From Lachnospiraceae bacterium (GTDB taxonomy: Bacteria > Bacillota > Clostridia > Lachnospirales > Lachnospiraceae), in the NCBI GenBank assembly GCA_021770245.1, contig JAETRI010000004.1:1-64000 (forward strand): a stretch of 64,000 nucleotides of DNA. The letters are read 5' to 3'. The position numbers and the translations under genes were made by a program. Under the pieces are notes generated by a model. The model worked only from the letters and a program-made list of their open reading frames with translations, was not told where the DNA came from and made no database searches. Shown in pieces: positions 43,305-51,325 of this stretch. Numbering within the stretch: the first letter of the stretch is position 1; the number at the start of each line of letters is the position of its first letter.

Positions 43305-44798
43305 ATGAAAGTGTATATGATCCCGTTTGATACGATCGGGAAACGGAGCCCCCTGCTGTATGGCCAGTTTATTGAGCATTTCCACCGGCAGATTTACGGC
43401 GGTATCTATGATCCGGGCAGTGATCAGGCGGACGAAAACGGATTCCGCAAAGATGTGCTGGAGGCCATGAGGGCCATCCACGTCCCTGTTATCCGCTGGC
43501 CCGGAGGATGTTTCGTATCATCCTATCATTGGAAAGGCGGCGTCGGGGAAAAAAGGACTCCCTATTTTGACAAGGCATGGAGGGTGGAGGAATCAAACGA
43601 ATTCGGAACCGACGAGTTCATTGCCCTGTGCAGAAAACTGGAATGCGAACCCTATATCTGCACCAACGCCGGGACCGGAAGCCCGGAAGAGATGAGCGAC
43701 TGGGTGGAATACTGCAATCTCGAATCCGAGGGGCAGTACGCCAGACTGCGCATCCAAAACGGCCACAAAGAGCCCTACGGCGTCAAATTCTGGAGCGTGG
43801 GAAATGAAAACTACGGCAGCTGGGAAATCGGCGCCAAGGCCTCAGAGGAATGGGGCCGTCTGGTAAAGGAGTCCGCCAAGATGATCAAGCATGTGGATCC
43901 CACCACAGAGCTGACTGCGGCTGCTCTCACTGATATCCACTGGAATCTGGAACTTCTGGAAAACTGCAAAGACTTCTTGGACTGGATCTCCATCCATCAG
44001 TATTGGGACCACATCCATGAAACCAACCGCCCCGCAGATTATAATCAGGCGATGGCCTTTACCGCCCATACTGAGGACGCCATAGGTAAGGTAAGGGGGC
44101 TTCTCATGGCGATGGGACTGGAAAAAAAGATCAAAATCGCCTTTGATGAATGGAACATGAAGGAATGGTATCACCCGAATGTCCATTCCATCGAACAGGG
44201 CGTAGAGAAAAAAGATTATCTGTATCCGCGGGATGACAACGACGATAATTCTATCTACACCATGGCGGACGCCGTCTTTACGGCCTGTTTCCTAAATGCC
44301 CTGAACCGGAACTGCGATATTGTCGGCATGGCAAATTTCGCGCCCGTGATCAACACAAGGGGATGTATTTATACTTATCCTGAGGGGATCGTTTTGAGGA
44401 CCACATACCATGTCTTCTATCTTTACACCAATTATATGGGGGACATCGTGAGAAACATCGGCTGCCCCGACATGAAAAGGATCCGCGTTGTCAACTGTGA
44501 GGGGATGCCAGAGGAGATCGACGCCCTGGATATCTGCGCCACCGGGTTCAGCGACAGGCCGGGGATAGCGATAGCTTTCGTCAATAAACTGGCGGAGGAA
44601 CCCTCGGAGATCGAACTTCATTTCGAGGCCGCCGGAAAAGTAAAGGGCTATTACATATGCGGCAAAAGCGTTTCCTCCTACAACGATGTGGGAAATACCC
44701 AGGTGGAAATTCTCGAAGAAGAGCTGGGGGATTTCCACCCCGGCATGAAGCTTTGCCTGAGACCTCATTCGGTCGAAATCATCCGGATCGGCTGTTAA
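43305..44798 (+). CDS. GH51 alpha-L-arabinofuranosidase
   Basis: A 497-residue cytoplasmic glycosidase. Acid/base Glu168 lies in WSVGNENYGSWEIG and nucleophile Glu282 in IAFDEWNMKEW; the N-terminal RWPGGCFVSSYHWKGGVG is a GH51 hallmark. A C-terminal beta-sandwich completes the chain. It releases L-arabinose from arabino-oligosaccharides, although GH51 also contains endoglucanases. It has its own regulated promoter and stands beside the importer, so the imported sugar may carry arabinofuranose. Confidence 0.93.
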   Translation: MKVYMIPFDTIGKRSPLLYGQFIEHFHRQIYGGIYDPGSDQADENGFRKDVLEAMRAIHVPVIRWPGGCFVSSYHWKGGVGEKRTPYFDKAWRVEESNEFGTDEFIALCRKLECEPYICTNAGTGSPEEMSDWVEYCNLESEGQYARLRIQNGHKEPYGVKFWSVGNENYGSWEIGAKASEEWGRLVKESAKMIKHVDPTTELTAAALTDIHWNLELLENCKDFLDWISIHQYWDHIHETNRPADYNQAMAFTAHTEDAIGKVRGLLMAMGLEKKIKIAFDEWNMKEWYHPNVHSIEQGVEKKDYLYPRDDNDDNSIYTMADAVFTACFLNALNRNCDIVGMANFAPVINTRGCIYTYPEGIVLRTTYHVFYLYTNYMGDIVRNIGCPDMKRIRVVNCEGMPEEIDALDICATGFSDRPGIAIAFVNKLAEEPSEIELHFEAAGKVKGYYICGKSVSSYNDVGNTQVEILEEELGDFHPGMKLCLRPHSVEIIRIGC

Positions 44799-44800
44799 AT

Positions 44801-44905
44801 CGGGCAGGAGGCTGCCCATTAGTTGAGCAGCCGGCCTCCCGCACCACTGTTTGAAGGAGATAGCTGCAAAAGGCCAATCTGCACAAGGCAGACTGACCTT
44901 TCCGG
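44801..44905 (+). terminator. Two hairpins after the GH51 gene
   Basis: GGCAGGAGGCTGC and GCAGCCGGCCTCC pair at 44803-44842; AAAGGCCAATCTGC and GGCAGACTGACCTTT pair at about 44869-44901. They lie between convergent genes and could end both transcripts. Confidence 0.6.
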
Positions 44906-44925
44906 GCAAGATACTCTTACCTTGT

Positions 44926-45135
44926 TCACTCTAAAATACCACTGATAGCTTCACCTATATCCCCATTCAGGCATATGGATTGTTTCTCAATATCCTTCGG
45001 GCAGACAGCCTCCCCATAATTGATACAGGCATACACAGCCTTCGGATTCGCCGCCGTCATCTGCCAGAACGGATATTTAATGATCCCCGGGGTGTTATGT
45101 TTATTGCGCACCATTTTTCTGTTGTTAAATTTCAT
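44926..45135 (-). pseudogene. Duplicate C-terminal fragment of the SirTM sirtuin
   Basis: The 69 codons match the end of the sirtuin at 45731-46633: NTPGIIKYPFWQMTAANPKA against NTPGIIKYPFWRMAHEWKNA, and a final CLNGDIGEAISGILE against CIKEDIGEVLKHLMD. The NAD-binding core is absent. It is a truncated paralogue, separated from the intact gene by a toxin-antitoxin pair. Confidence 0.85.
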
Positions 45136-45180
45136 ATTCCTCTTGCATTATGGGTATAATTTGAATATACTGCAAGTAAG

Positions 45181-45201
45181 AAAGTAAGAATTTCTCACTT
45201 T
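45181..45201. promoter_or_regulatory. Operator-like palindrome of the AbrB/RelE pair
   Basis: AAAGTAAGAA and TTCTCACTTT are inverted copies (one mismatch) around one base. The site lies 28 bp before the antitoxin start and is the likely target of AbrB-type autoregulation. Confidence 0.65.
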
Positions 45202-45228
45202 AATTCAAAATGCAAAGGAGATAATACT

Positions 45229-45489
45229 ATGTTAGCTGAATTACGCCAAAAAGCCCAGATTACCATCCCAAAAGAAATCATTGTCAAGCTTGGTCTGTCA
45301 GAAGGCGACAAACTGGATATTTTCGAGAAAGACGGTTCTATCTGCATTATGCCGGTTGCTGTCTACCCTAAGAAATACCTGAATGAGCTTCGGGAAGAAA
45401 TCAGCGATGTAAAAGCAAGAATTGCCTCTGGAGAACAACCTGTTTTCGACAATGTGGATGCTCTTTTTGACAAATTGGAGGCAGAATAA
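45229..45489 (+). CDS. AbrB/MazE/SpoVT-type antitoxin
   Basis: An 86-residue protein. The first ~45 residues form a swapped-hairpin AbrB DNA-binding domain (QITIPKEIIVKLGLSEGDKLDI). The C-terminal half is helical and acidic, fitting toxin neutralisation. The start follows AAAGGAG. It overlaps the toxin gene by one base. It should bind the palindrome upstream. Confidence 0.9.
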   Translation: MLAELRQKAQITIPKEIIVKLGLSEGDKLDIFEKDGSICIMPVAVYPKKYLNELREEISDVKARIASGEQPVFDNVDALFDKLEAE

Positions 45490-45755
45490 TGGCATATGAA
45501 TTTACTTTTACACCCCGCTTCCAAAAACACTTTAAGGATCTGACTGTCCAGGAAAAGAAACAGCTTAAAAACAAGCTGCAGCTTCTGGCTGAAAATCCTT
45601 CACACCCATCCCTGCGAACAAAACGTATCCAAGGGACTACAGATCTTTTTGAGTGCAGCGTCAACGTGGATATCCGTATTATCTGGTATTACGAAGGTGA
45701 CAAAATGATTATTCTGGTAGATGTAGGGCATCATGACATACTAAAGCAATTTTGA
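45489..45755 (+). CDS. RelE/ParE-superfamily toxin (YafQ/cytotoxin-like)
   Basis: An 88-residue protein with the RelE fold pattern: FTFTPRFQKHFKDLTVQEKK, KRIQGTTDLFECSVNVDIRIIW and the C-terminal LVDVGHHDILKQF. It may be an mRNA endonuclease acting at the ribosome; the basic and aromatic end and VGHHD motif are shared with HigB/YafQ-like members. It is coupled to an AbrB-type antitoxin, an uncommon partner for this toxin fold. The stop region overlaps the 3' end of the sirtuin gene on the other strand by 25 bp. Confidence 0.88.
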   Translation: MAYEFTFTPRFQKHFKDLTVQEKKQLKNKLQLLAENPSHPSLRTKRIQGTTDLFECSVNVDIRIIWYYEGDKMIILVDVGHHDILKQF

Positions 45756-46633
45756 ATATCCAAATCCATAAGATGCTTTAACACTTCCCCGATATCCTCT
45801 TTAATGCAGATGGATCTGTCGCTGATTTCCTCCGGCGCATAAGCCTCTTTGGCATTGATGCAAATATATCCCGCATTTTTCCACTCATGAGCCATGCGCC
45901 AAAACGGATATTTAATAATTCCCGGGGTATTTCCTCCCACCCCAAGCTCCAAAAACAAAATACGCGTCTCTTTATGCCGGCGAATAAAATCATCATACCG
46001 CCCTGATGCCGCATACCAGCCTTCGTCCTGCACAAAAGTATCGTCACAACGTAGGTTCATTGTCATAGGCGCACCGCAGACGGGACATTTCGGTATCAAC
46101 TCCGTCGGAATTTTCATATCCTTCTGCTCCGAGATCATCCTCCGTACCGCATCCTCATTATCATACGTCTTCTGATGGCACGGCTTTGAACACTGCCACA
46201 GCCCATAATCCCCCTGGGTATAAAACAACCGCTTTTTATCAAATCCCGCTTTCTGGAACTGGTGGTCTACATTCGTTGTCAGCACAAAATAGTCCTTGTC
46301 CCTGACCACCTCATACAAATTCGGATAGACCGATTCCGGGGCATCCACATAGCGGTTATAATAAATATGCCTGCTCCACCATGCCCAGTATTCCTCCAGA
46401 TCAGGGTACGGATAAAACCCTCCGGAATACATGTCCCGGATATGGTATTTCGCTATAAAATCCCCAAAATACTTTTCAAAACGCTCCCCGGAATAAGTAA
46501 GCCCCGCCGATATCGATAAACCGGAACCCGCGCCTATCACAACAGCATCCGCCTCTTTTACCGCCTCTGCAAGCCTTCCTATTCCCTCAGAGTAATTTTC
46601 TGTAGATTTCTTTGTCCAGATCCTTGAATACAT
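45731..46633 (-). CDS. SirTM-type sirtuin (macrodomain-linked)
   Basis: A 300-residue Sir2-family protein. NAD loop GAGSGLSISAGLTYSGERF (about 35-53); TTNVDHQF with Asn121; YTQGDYG with Gln140 in place of the catalytic histidine of deacetylating sirtuins, the substitution described for class M sirtuins, which ADP-ribosylate proteins; zinc cysteines 148, 152, 183 and 186. The start has GAAGGTGG upstream and lies 47 bp inside the upstream macrodomain gene. Usual partners GcvH-L and LplA2 are not seen. Confidence 0.87.
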   Translation of the reverse strand: MYSRIWTKKSTENYSEGIGRLAEAVKEADAVVIGAGSGLSISAGLTYSGERFEKYFGDFIAKYHIRDMYSGGFYPYPDLEEYWAWWSRHIYYNRYVDAPESVYPNLYEVVRDKDYFVLTTNVDHQFQKAGFDKKRLFYTQGDYGLWQCSKPCHQKTYDNEDAVRRMISEQKDMKIPTELIPKCPVCGAPMTMNLRCDDTFVQDEGWYAASGRYDDFIRRHKETRILFLELGVGGNTPGIIKYPFWRMAHEWKNAGYICINAKEAYAPEEISDRSICIKEDIGEVLKHLMDLDIQNCFSMS

Positions 46634-47420
46634 TAAAAACCACCTTCTTTACACTTGTTTCCTGCCGCATAAAATCCTTGACCGTGCTTACCGCAATCTG
46701 CGCCGCCCTGTCATTCGGGAAATGGAACTCCCCGGTAAAGATACAGCAGAACGCCACACTCTCCAGGCCGTTTTCCGCCGCCAGCTCCAGGCAGGAACGG
46801 TAACACCCTGCCAACAGTTCACAGTCCGTCTTTGTGGGAGTACCTCTGATGATCGGTCCCACCGTATGCAGGATATATCTGCATGGGAGGTTATAGGGTT
46901 TGCCTGATATGTCGATACATTTCTGCGGGCCGACAGAATAGCACAGCTTACATCCGATACAGCCCTGGCCTGCAAAATATCCCGTCTGCTTTGCTTCTGT
47001 ATCCCCAATCACAAAGCCGTCTCTGACTACATGGGATGGGTCGCTGATATCAAAGTATTCCCCATTGGCCTCATACACGCAGAATACTTCCAATGCCGTG
47101 CGCGTATCGTCCGGATAAATTTCCTTCATATATACATTCTTCTCAAAAATCTCATCCAGCCTCTCCGAACCGATATTTTTCACTTTCCCCCGCAGGGAGA
47201 CAGACGCCTTACCTTTCGTTGCGGAAACCGCAATAAACTGCTGCTCCGTGATCTGCCTGTAAAATTCCTTCCCTTTGGCCGTCAAAAAATATACGCCCCT
47301 ATCATCCCAAAGCATCATATCAATCACGCGGGTCTGGGGATGGCCGTCCGCCCCTATCGTAGCCACTGTTGCGGAATGAAACTCCTCCAGCAGTTTTTTC
47401 AGATACACTTTGCTTTCCAT
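46587..47420 (-). CDS. Chimera: flavin-oxidase-like domain, Fe-S segment and truncated macrodomain
   Basis: A 277-residue intact frame. Residues 1-125 match pyridoxamine-phosphate-oxidase-like FMN proteins (ATVATIGADGHPQTRVIDM). Residues 150-172 are a ferredoxin-like segment CIGCKLCYSVGPQKCID in which the fourth cysteine is replaced. From about residue 178 the sequence becomes the C-terminal half of a SirTM-linked macrodomain (CRYILHTVGPIIRGTPTKTD, FCCIFTGEFHFPNDRAAQIA). The N-terminal ADP-ribose-binding half is missing. An in-frame deletion joining two genes is the simplest explanation. Confidence 0.85.
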   Translation of the reverse strand: MESKVYLKKLLEEFHSATVATIGADGHPQTRVIDMMLWDDRGVYFLTAKGKEFYRQITEQQFIAVSATKGKASVSLRGKVKNIGSERLDEIFEKNVYMKEIYPDDTRTALEVFCVYEANGEYFDISDPSHVVRDGFVIGDTEAKQTGYFAGQGCIGCKLCYSVGPQKCIDISGKPYNLPCRYILHTVGPIIRGTPTKTDCELLAGCYRSCLELAAENGLESVAFCCIFTGEFHFPNDRAAQIAVSTVKDFMRQETSVKKVVFNVFKDLDKEIYRKLL

Positions 47421-47423
47421 AAT

Positions 47424-47968
47424 TCAATGCACCCCCTTCAATACCGGTGTAAGCCTTTTATAAATCACCATTGTAAAAATCCCGATCACCAGCCCTTTCA
47501 GCACATTGAACGGAAGGACATTAAACAGTACCACGTCCAACTTCGTCCGGATAAAAGGGATAAAAGCCCCAAAAGAAGCGATCACCTGGTCAAGCGGCAT
47601 AAATACCTCAAACATAGGAAGCGGATAAAATAATTTGCAGCTGCCGCAGCAATCCCCATAATAAAACTGCCCGCTATGCAGGAAACCCATGCCGTCTTTT
47701 TCGTTTTATGAAATCTATAGATAAAGCCCGCCGCCCACACAAAGGAAGCCCCTATGAGGAAATTTGCCAACTCCCCAACACCTCCCGTTGAAGTAGATAG
47801 CAGCTGCAGCCCATTTTTTACAAGCTCAATCATGATGCCGGAAACCGGCCCAAAAGCAAACGCCCCTATAAGCGCCGGGAAATCCGACAGATCCATCCGG
47901 GCAAATGCCGGGGACAGCGGGACGGGAAATTCCACAAACGCCAAAATATAAGAAACTGCCCTTGTCAT
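47424..47968 (-). pseudogene. ribU: Riboflavin ECF transporter S component, frameshifted
   Basis: Starts MTRAVSYILAFVEFPVPLSP and continues DLSDFPALIGAFAFGPVSG and TSTGGVGELANFLIGASFV, the RibU signature. After AAAANYF (about 47630) a one-base loss moves the rest (LPMFEVFMPLDQ, FNVLPFNVLKGLVIGIFTM) to another frame. The start codon at 47968 lies inside the last bases of the FMN riboswitch, and the normal first residues and expression platform are missing. It is probably inactive unless the shift is a sequencing error. Confidence 0.85.
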
Positions 47969-48124
47969 ATCTTCTTCCATCCGGACTATTGCAGGGAACC
48001 ATCCGCCGGATGGCTCCCGCATACCTTTACAGTAACCGTCGGTTACGGAATTTCACCGTATCAGCCGTTCGCCAGATAGCAGACTATACTGCCGGTCAGG
48101 AATTTCACCCTGCCCCGAAGACAT
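47967..48124 (-). ncRNA. FMN riboswitch (RFN element)
   Basis: On the minus strand all conserved pieces appear in order: GTCTTCGGGGCAGGGTGAAA, TTCCTGACCGGCAGTATAGT, the CGAACGGCTGATACGGTGAAA block, TTCCGTAACCGACGGTTACT, and AGTCCGGATGGAAGAAGAT, which pairs back to form P1. It should sense FMN and control riboflavin uptake. The usual terminator or sequestering hairpin is absent because coding DNA follows P1 at once. Confidence 0.95.
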
Positions 48125-48137
48125 ACCTTATCCCGCA

Positions 48138-48227
48138 TTAAAATTCATACGGAGGATTGCCGGAAAAATCGGCGATCACACCATGGGGATCTTCCAGGTA
48201 GAATTTTTCATTTTGAGATACCTCCAT
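48138..48227 (-). pseudogene. Possible VOC-family C-terminal scrap
   Basis: A 29-codon frame reading KFYLEDPHGVIADFSGNPPY near its end. The pattern FY-x-DP-x-G-x2-x-D/E-F is the C-terminal strand of VOC/glyoxalase proteins. It has no body and is probably debris at the deletion that also trimmed the riboflavin gene. Confidence 0.35.
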
Positions 48228-48271
48228 GTTTTATAATAATTTTATTTGGTAACAGTTGAACAACGCCTGAC

Positions 48272-48901
48272 TTATTTCCGAACCACGCTGATCCGCTCCT
48301 GGATATGACTTCCTTTTACAATCTCATCCACCATAGCAACGGCATAATCCGCATAGCTGATGATGCTCTCGCCCTTTTCATTCAGCGTCAGTTCTTCTCC
48401 GCCAAGAATGTACTCGCCGCTGCGCTCACCTTCCGCCTGGAAATCCCCTGCAGGGCTTATGTAAGTCCACTTCACATCGTTTCTCTGCCGAAGTTCGGAA
48501 AGAGCCTTTGCCATTGCAGCCGCAAGCGGCTTGAACATATCCGGAAAATCCGGACCATCGGCAACGCAGGCCGTATGCTCCGGATTCACATACAGGCTTC
48601 CCGCACCTCCGACTACCAGCAGTCTGGTCTCCGTACCGGACAGCGCATCACACAGGGTTTTCAGGGACGAGCTATGCAGCGGGAGCTCTCCTTCCGTCCA
48701 TGCGCCAAATGCGTCAACCACTACATCAAAACCTTTCAGGTCTTCTGCCGTGATGTCCAGCACATCCCTGCTTATGGACTGGGGCGCTGCCGACCTGTTC
48801 TCTCCCCGCACAACTGCCGTGACATCAAGCCCGCGCTGTACTGCTTCCTTTGTGATCATCTGTCCTGCTTTGCCATTCGCACATACTACTGCAACCTTCA
48901 T
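48272..48901 (-). CDS. NAD(P)H-binding reductase-like protein (YwnB type)
   Basis: A 209-residue Rossmann protein of the NmrA/BVR-B-like group: opening MKVAVVCANGKAGQMITKEA with a modified GxxGxxG loop, then FDVVVDAFGAWTE and LLVVGGAGSLYVN. In Bacillus ywnB is beside the Rrf2 gene ywnA, and the same pairing is seen here. Operator-like palindromes match those upstream of the Rrf2 gene, so the Rrf2 protein probably represses both. Confidence 0.85.
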   Translation of the reverse strand: MKVAVVCANGKAGQMITKEAVQRGLDVTAVVRGENRSAAPQSISRDVLDITAEDLKGFDVVVDAFGAWTEGELPLHSSSLKTLCDALSGTETRLLVVGGAGSLYVNPEHTACVADGPDFPDMFKPLAAAMAKALSELRQRNDVKWTYISPAGDFQAEGERSGEYILGGEELTLNEKGESIISYADYAVAMVDEIVKGSHIQERISVVRK

Positions 48902-48930
48902 AATAAATACCTGCCTTTCTTAATTCGCTC

Positions 48931-48998
48931 GTTGTAATTTTCTTTATTACAACAAGATATTAACACACGCTAGTTGTAATGTCAATAGTTACAATAAA
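48931..48998. promoter_or_regulatory. Two Rrf2 operator-like palindromes before the ywnB-like gene
   Basis: GTTGTAAT-N7-ATTACAAC (48931-48953) and TTGTAA-N9-TTACAA (48974-48994). The second shares 24 of 25 bases, including the spacer, with a site at 49535-49559 upstream of the Rrf2 gene. Confidence 0.8.
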
Positions 48999-49052
48999 TT
49001 TTTTTCAAAAAAATTTGAGGCTTTGAAAAATGCCTCAAAGCCCCAATTCCAC

Positions 49053-49490
49053 TTACTCCAGATCAATAATTTTTTTTACATCCTTCCTGATATCTTCCAA
49101 TGTGATGGAGGACAGCTCGGTCTCCATGGCCTTTTGCACCCGCATCAGCTTATCATCCAAAACAGCATGGATATTTCTCCCCACCGGACAGTCTGTATTC
49201 GGATTCTCATGGAAGTGAAACAGTTCCCCGTTTTCAATACATTCAACCGCATTGTAGATATCAAGGAAAGAAATCTCATTTAAAGGCTTGGGGATAGAAG
49301 CGCCACCGGAACCCCTTACCACCTCCACAAGCCCCGCCGCCTTTAACTGCCCCAGTATCTTTCGGACAATCACCGGATTCACATTCGTACTGCCTGCCAG
49401 AAAATCGCTTGTCACCTTATAATCATCCTTAAATACATCTATGCAGGCAAAAATGTGGACTGCCAAAGTAAATCTGCTTGAAATCTGCAT
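49053..49490 (-). CDS. Rrf2 family transcriptional regulator (YwnA type)
   Basis: A 145-residue winged-HTH protein: SRFTLAVHIFACIDVFKDD, then NVNPVIVRKILGQLKAAGLVE as recognition helix region and GSGGASIPKP as the wing. Only one cysteine (Cys101, about) is present in the sensor region, so an Fe-S cluster of the IscR type is unlikely; a thiol sensor is possible. It autoregulates, by inference from the matching palindromes. Confidence 0.9.
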   Translation of the reverse strand: MQISSRFTLAVHIFACIDVFKDDYKVTSDFLAGSTNVNPVIVRKILGQLKAAGLVEVVRGSGGASIPKPLNEISFLDIYNAVECIENGELFHFHENPNTDCPVGRNIHAVLDDKLMRVQKAMETELSSITLEDIRKDVKKIIDLE

Positions 49491-49534
49491 GGAATAACAC
49501 CTCTCTTTCTTCCTGATATTTTATCCCTTTTTTG

Positions 49535-49559
49535 TTGTAATGTCAATAATTACAATAAA
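49535..49559. promoter_or_regulatory. Rrf2 operator-like palindrome before its own gene
   Basis: TTGTAA-TGTCAATAA-TTACAA followed by TAAA. It differs at a single base from the site at 48974-48998, about 560 bp away, pointing to one repressor for both promoters. Confidence 0.8.
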
Positions 49560-49649
49560 AACCTCTTCCGCCCATTGACTTTATGGAGATTTCAGATATA
49601 ATAAATCATATGATTTAAAACACTCGTTTTAGAAAGGATAAATCAAGCT

Positions 49650-50228
49650 ATGCCGCCAAAAGCAAAATTCACAAGAGAGGAAATTATTGACGCTGCATTT
49701 AATATTGTCAAAACAGATGGCTATGAAGCCTTAACTTCCAGAGCATTGGGAACAAGCCTCGGCAGTTCAGCGAGACCGATTTTTACTGTATTCAAAAATA
49801 TGGATGAAGTTCAGCAGGCCGTGATGAAATCCGCCAGAGCGCTGTATAAAGAGTATGTCAAAAAAGGGTTCCATGAGAAACACCCTTTTAAGGGCGTAGG
49901 GATGCAGTATATTCTCTTCTCCGTTAACGAGCCAAAACTTTTTCAGCTTCTATTTATGACGGAGCAGCCTCAAATGCCTGCTTTCTCGCGTGTACTTCCA
50001 TTGATAGAGGAAAGTTATGAGGAAATTCTTTTGTCCATTCAAAACGATTACGGAATTGACAGGCCTATGGCTGAAAGGCTGTATCATCACCTTTGGATTT
50101 ATACACACGGCATCGCAACGCTTTGTGCCACCAACATGTGCCGCTTTACAGATACCGAAATCAGCTCGATGCTTACAGAGGTATGTACAAGCATTTTAAA
50201 AAACAAAAAAGGGGTACGAAAGCCATGA
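49650..50228 (+). CDS. TetR family regulator (WHG-type C-terminus)
   Basis: A 192-residue regulator with HTH at about 10-50 (TREEIIDAAFNIVKTDGYEA) and a C-terminal WIYTHGIATLCATNMC segment as in TetR_C/WHG members. It overlaps the ABC ATPase gene by 4 bp, so the ATPase and its permease are its likely targets. The start follows AGAAAGGA. Confidence 0.9.
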   Translation: MPPKAKFTREEIIDAAFNIVKTDGYEALTSRALGTSLGSSARPIFTVFKNMDEVQQAVMKSARALYKEYVKKGFHEKHPFKGVGMQYILFSVNEPKLFQLLFMTEQPQMPAFSRVLPLIEESYEEILLSIQNDYGIDRPMAERLYHHLWIYTHGIATLCATNMCRFTDTEISSMLTEVCTSILKNKKGVRKP

Positions 50229-50917
50229 TTGAAGTGAAAAAAGTCATAAAATCATACGGTACCTCAGAAAGCCGGTTTCCGGTTTTACACGGTATCAGCC
50301 TGGAAATTAAAGATGGGGATTTTGTCGTGATCCTCGGTGCATCAGATTCGGGAAAATCTACTTTTTTGAATGTGATTTCGGGTCTCGAACGCCCTGACAG
50401 CGGTAAAGTGTTTTACGGGGGAGTAGATATTACTGCACTTTCTGACAGGGAATTAACCGCATTCCGTAAGGACAATGTCGGATTTATTTTTCAACAGTAT
50501 TATCTGCTGCCGAATATGGATGTTGACAAAAATGTGAAAATGGGGGCGGACTTGGCGGGCAACAAAGATTACAAAGCGGTTATCGAAGCGGTCGGGCTCG
50601 GAGAGAAACTACATAAGTATCCGAGCGAACTTTCAGGCGGCGAACAGCAAAGGGTTTCCGTTGCAAGAGCATTGGCGAAAAAGCCGAAAATATTGTTTCT
50701 TGATGAGCCGACAGGCGCATTAGACGAGCTGACAGGCAGACAGGTGCTGGATTATATCTGCAGTCTGAAAAACAAGTATGGCTTTACGATTGTAATGGTA
50801 ACACACAATTTGAATATTGCAGAAATGGCTAAAACGGTCGTCAAAATGAACAGCGGAAAAATATCCGATCTATATCAAAACGAAGTTCCAAAGACCGCTT
50901 ATGAGATTGGATGGTGA
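50225..50917 (+). CDS. ABC transporter ATPase (MacB/LolD type)
   Basis: A 230-residue ATPase. Walker A is GASDSGKST (Asp replaces the usual Gly), signature LSGGEQQRVSVARAL, Walker B ILFLDEPTGALDE and switch MVTHNLNIAEM. This class pairs with an FtsX-like permease for export or membrane extraction. It is coupled to TetR. Because the permease gene downstream is truncated, the system is probably non-functional. Confidence 0.92.
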   Translation: MIEVKKVIKSYGTSESRFPVLHGISLEIKDGDFVVILGASDSGKSTFLNVISGLERPDSGKVFYGGVDITALSDRELTAFRKDNVGFIFQQYYLLPNMDVDKNVKMGADLAGNKDYKAVIEAVGLGEKLHKYPSELSGGEQQRVSVARALAKKPKILFLDEPTGALDELTGRQVLDYICSLKNKYGFTIVMVTHNLNIAEMAKTVVKMNSGKISDLYQNEVPKTAYEIGW

Positions 50918-50993
50918 TAGGGTCACAGACGTGAAATCGCATACGCGAATTCTCATCGCCCCGTCGCGTAAACGCTCCGGAAGGGGGATTAAT

Positions 50994-51317
50994 ATGCTTA
51001 TTGGTATAAAAAACGCTTCAAAACTCATTGGTATTTCTGTTATCTCCTGCTGTGCCGTGCTCGTATGTACCATGTTTCTGAACTTTTATTTGGATATTTT
51101 GTCTGTTGAGAGTGAAATAACATCAGAATTGTCTATGGTTTTTTATAACGCTCAGGTATCAACGGCAAAGGTCGTTTGTCTTGTAAGCGGCGGTTGTCTG
51201 CTGATCACTTCGGTTGTTATGCTCATGTTTTATATGAAGCATTATATTGACACCCACAAAAAAGAGCTTGGTATATTAAAGGCTTTGGGTTATTCCAATA
51301 GGCTCTCGGAATCTTGA
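50994..51317 (+). pseudogene. Truncated FtsX-like permease
   Basis: Starts behind AAGGGGG with MLIGIKNASKLIGISVISCC (first membrane helix) and VVCLVSGGCLLITSVVMLMF, then KHYIDTHKKELGILKALGYS. At this well-conserved coupling point the frame turns into NRLSES and stops. Intact permeases continue for 250 or more residues. The sequence after the break is the terminator and 3' end of the Fic gene. Confidence 0.85.
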
Positions 51318-51323
51318 GCCTAT
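51298..51323. terminator. Hairpin at the permease/Fic junction
   Basis: ATAGGCTC (51298-51305) pairs with GAGCCTAT (51316-51323). It overlaps the broken end of the permease frame and lies 3 bp from the Fic stop, so it probably entered with the Fic gene as its terminator. Confidence 0.65.
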
Positions 51324-51325
51324 AG

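Noticed and set aside
45731-46633. Ordinary protein deacetylase (CobB type)
   Set aside because: The catalytic His position is Gln (YTQGDYG) and the gene is linked to a macrodomain, the pattern of class M sirtuins.
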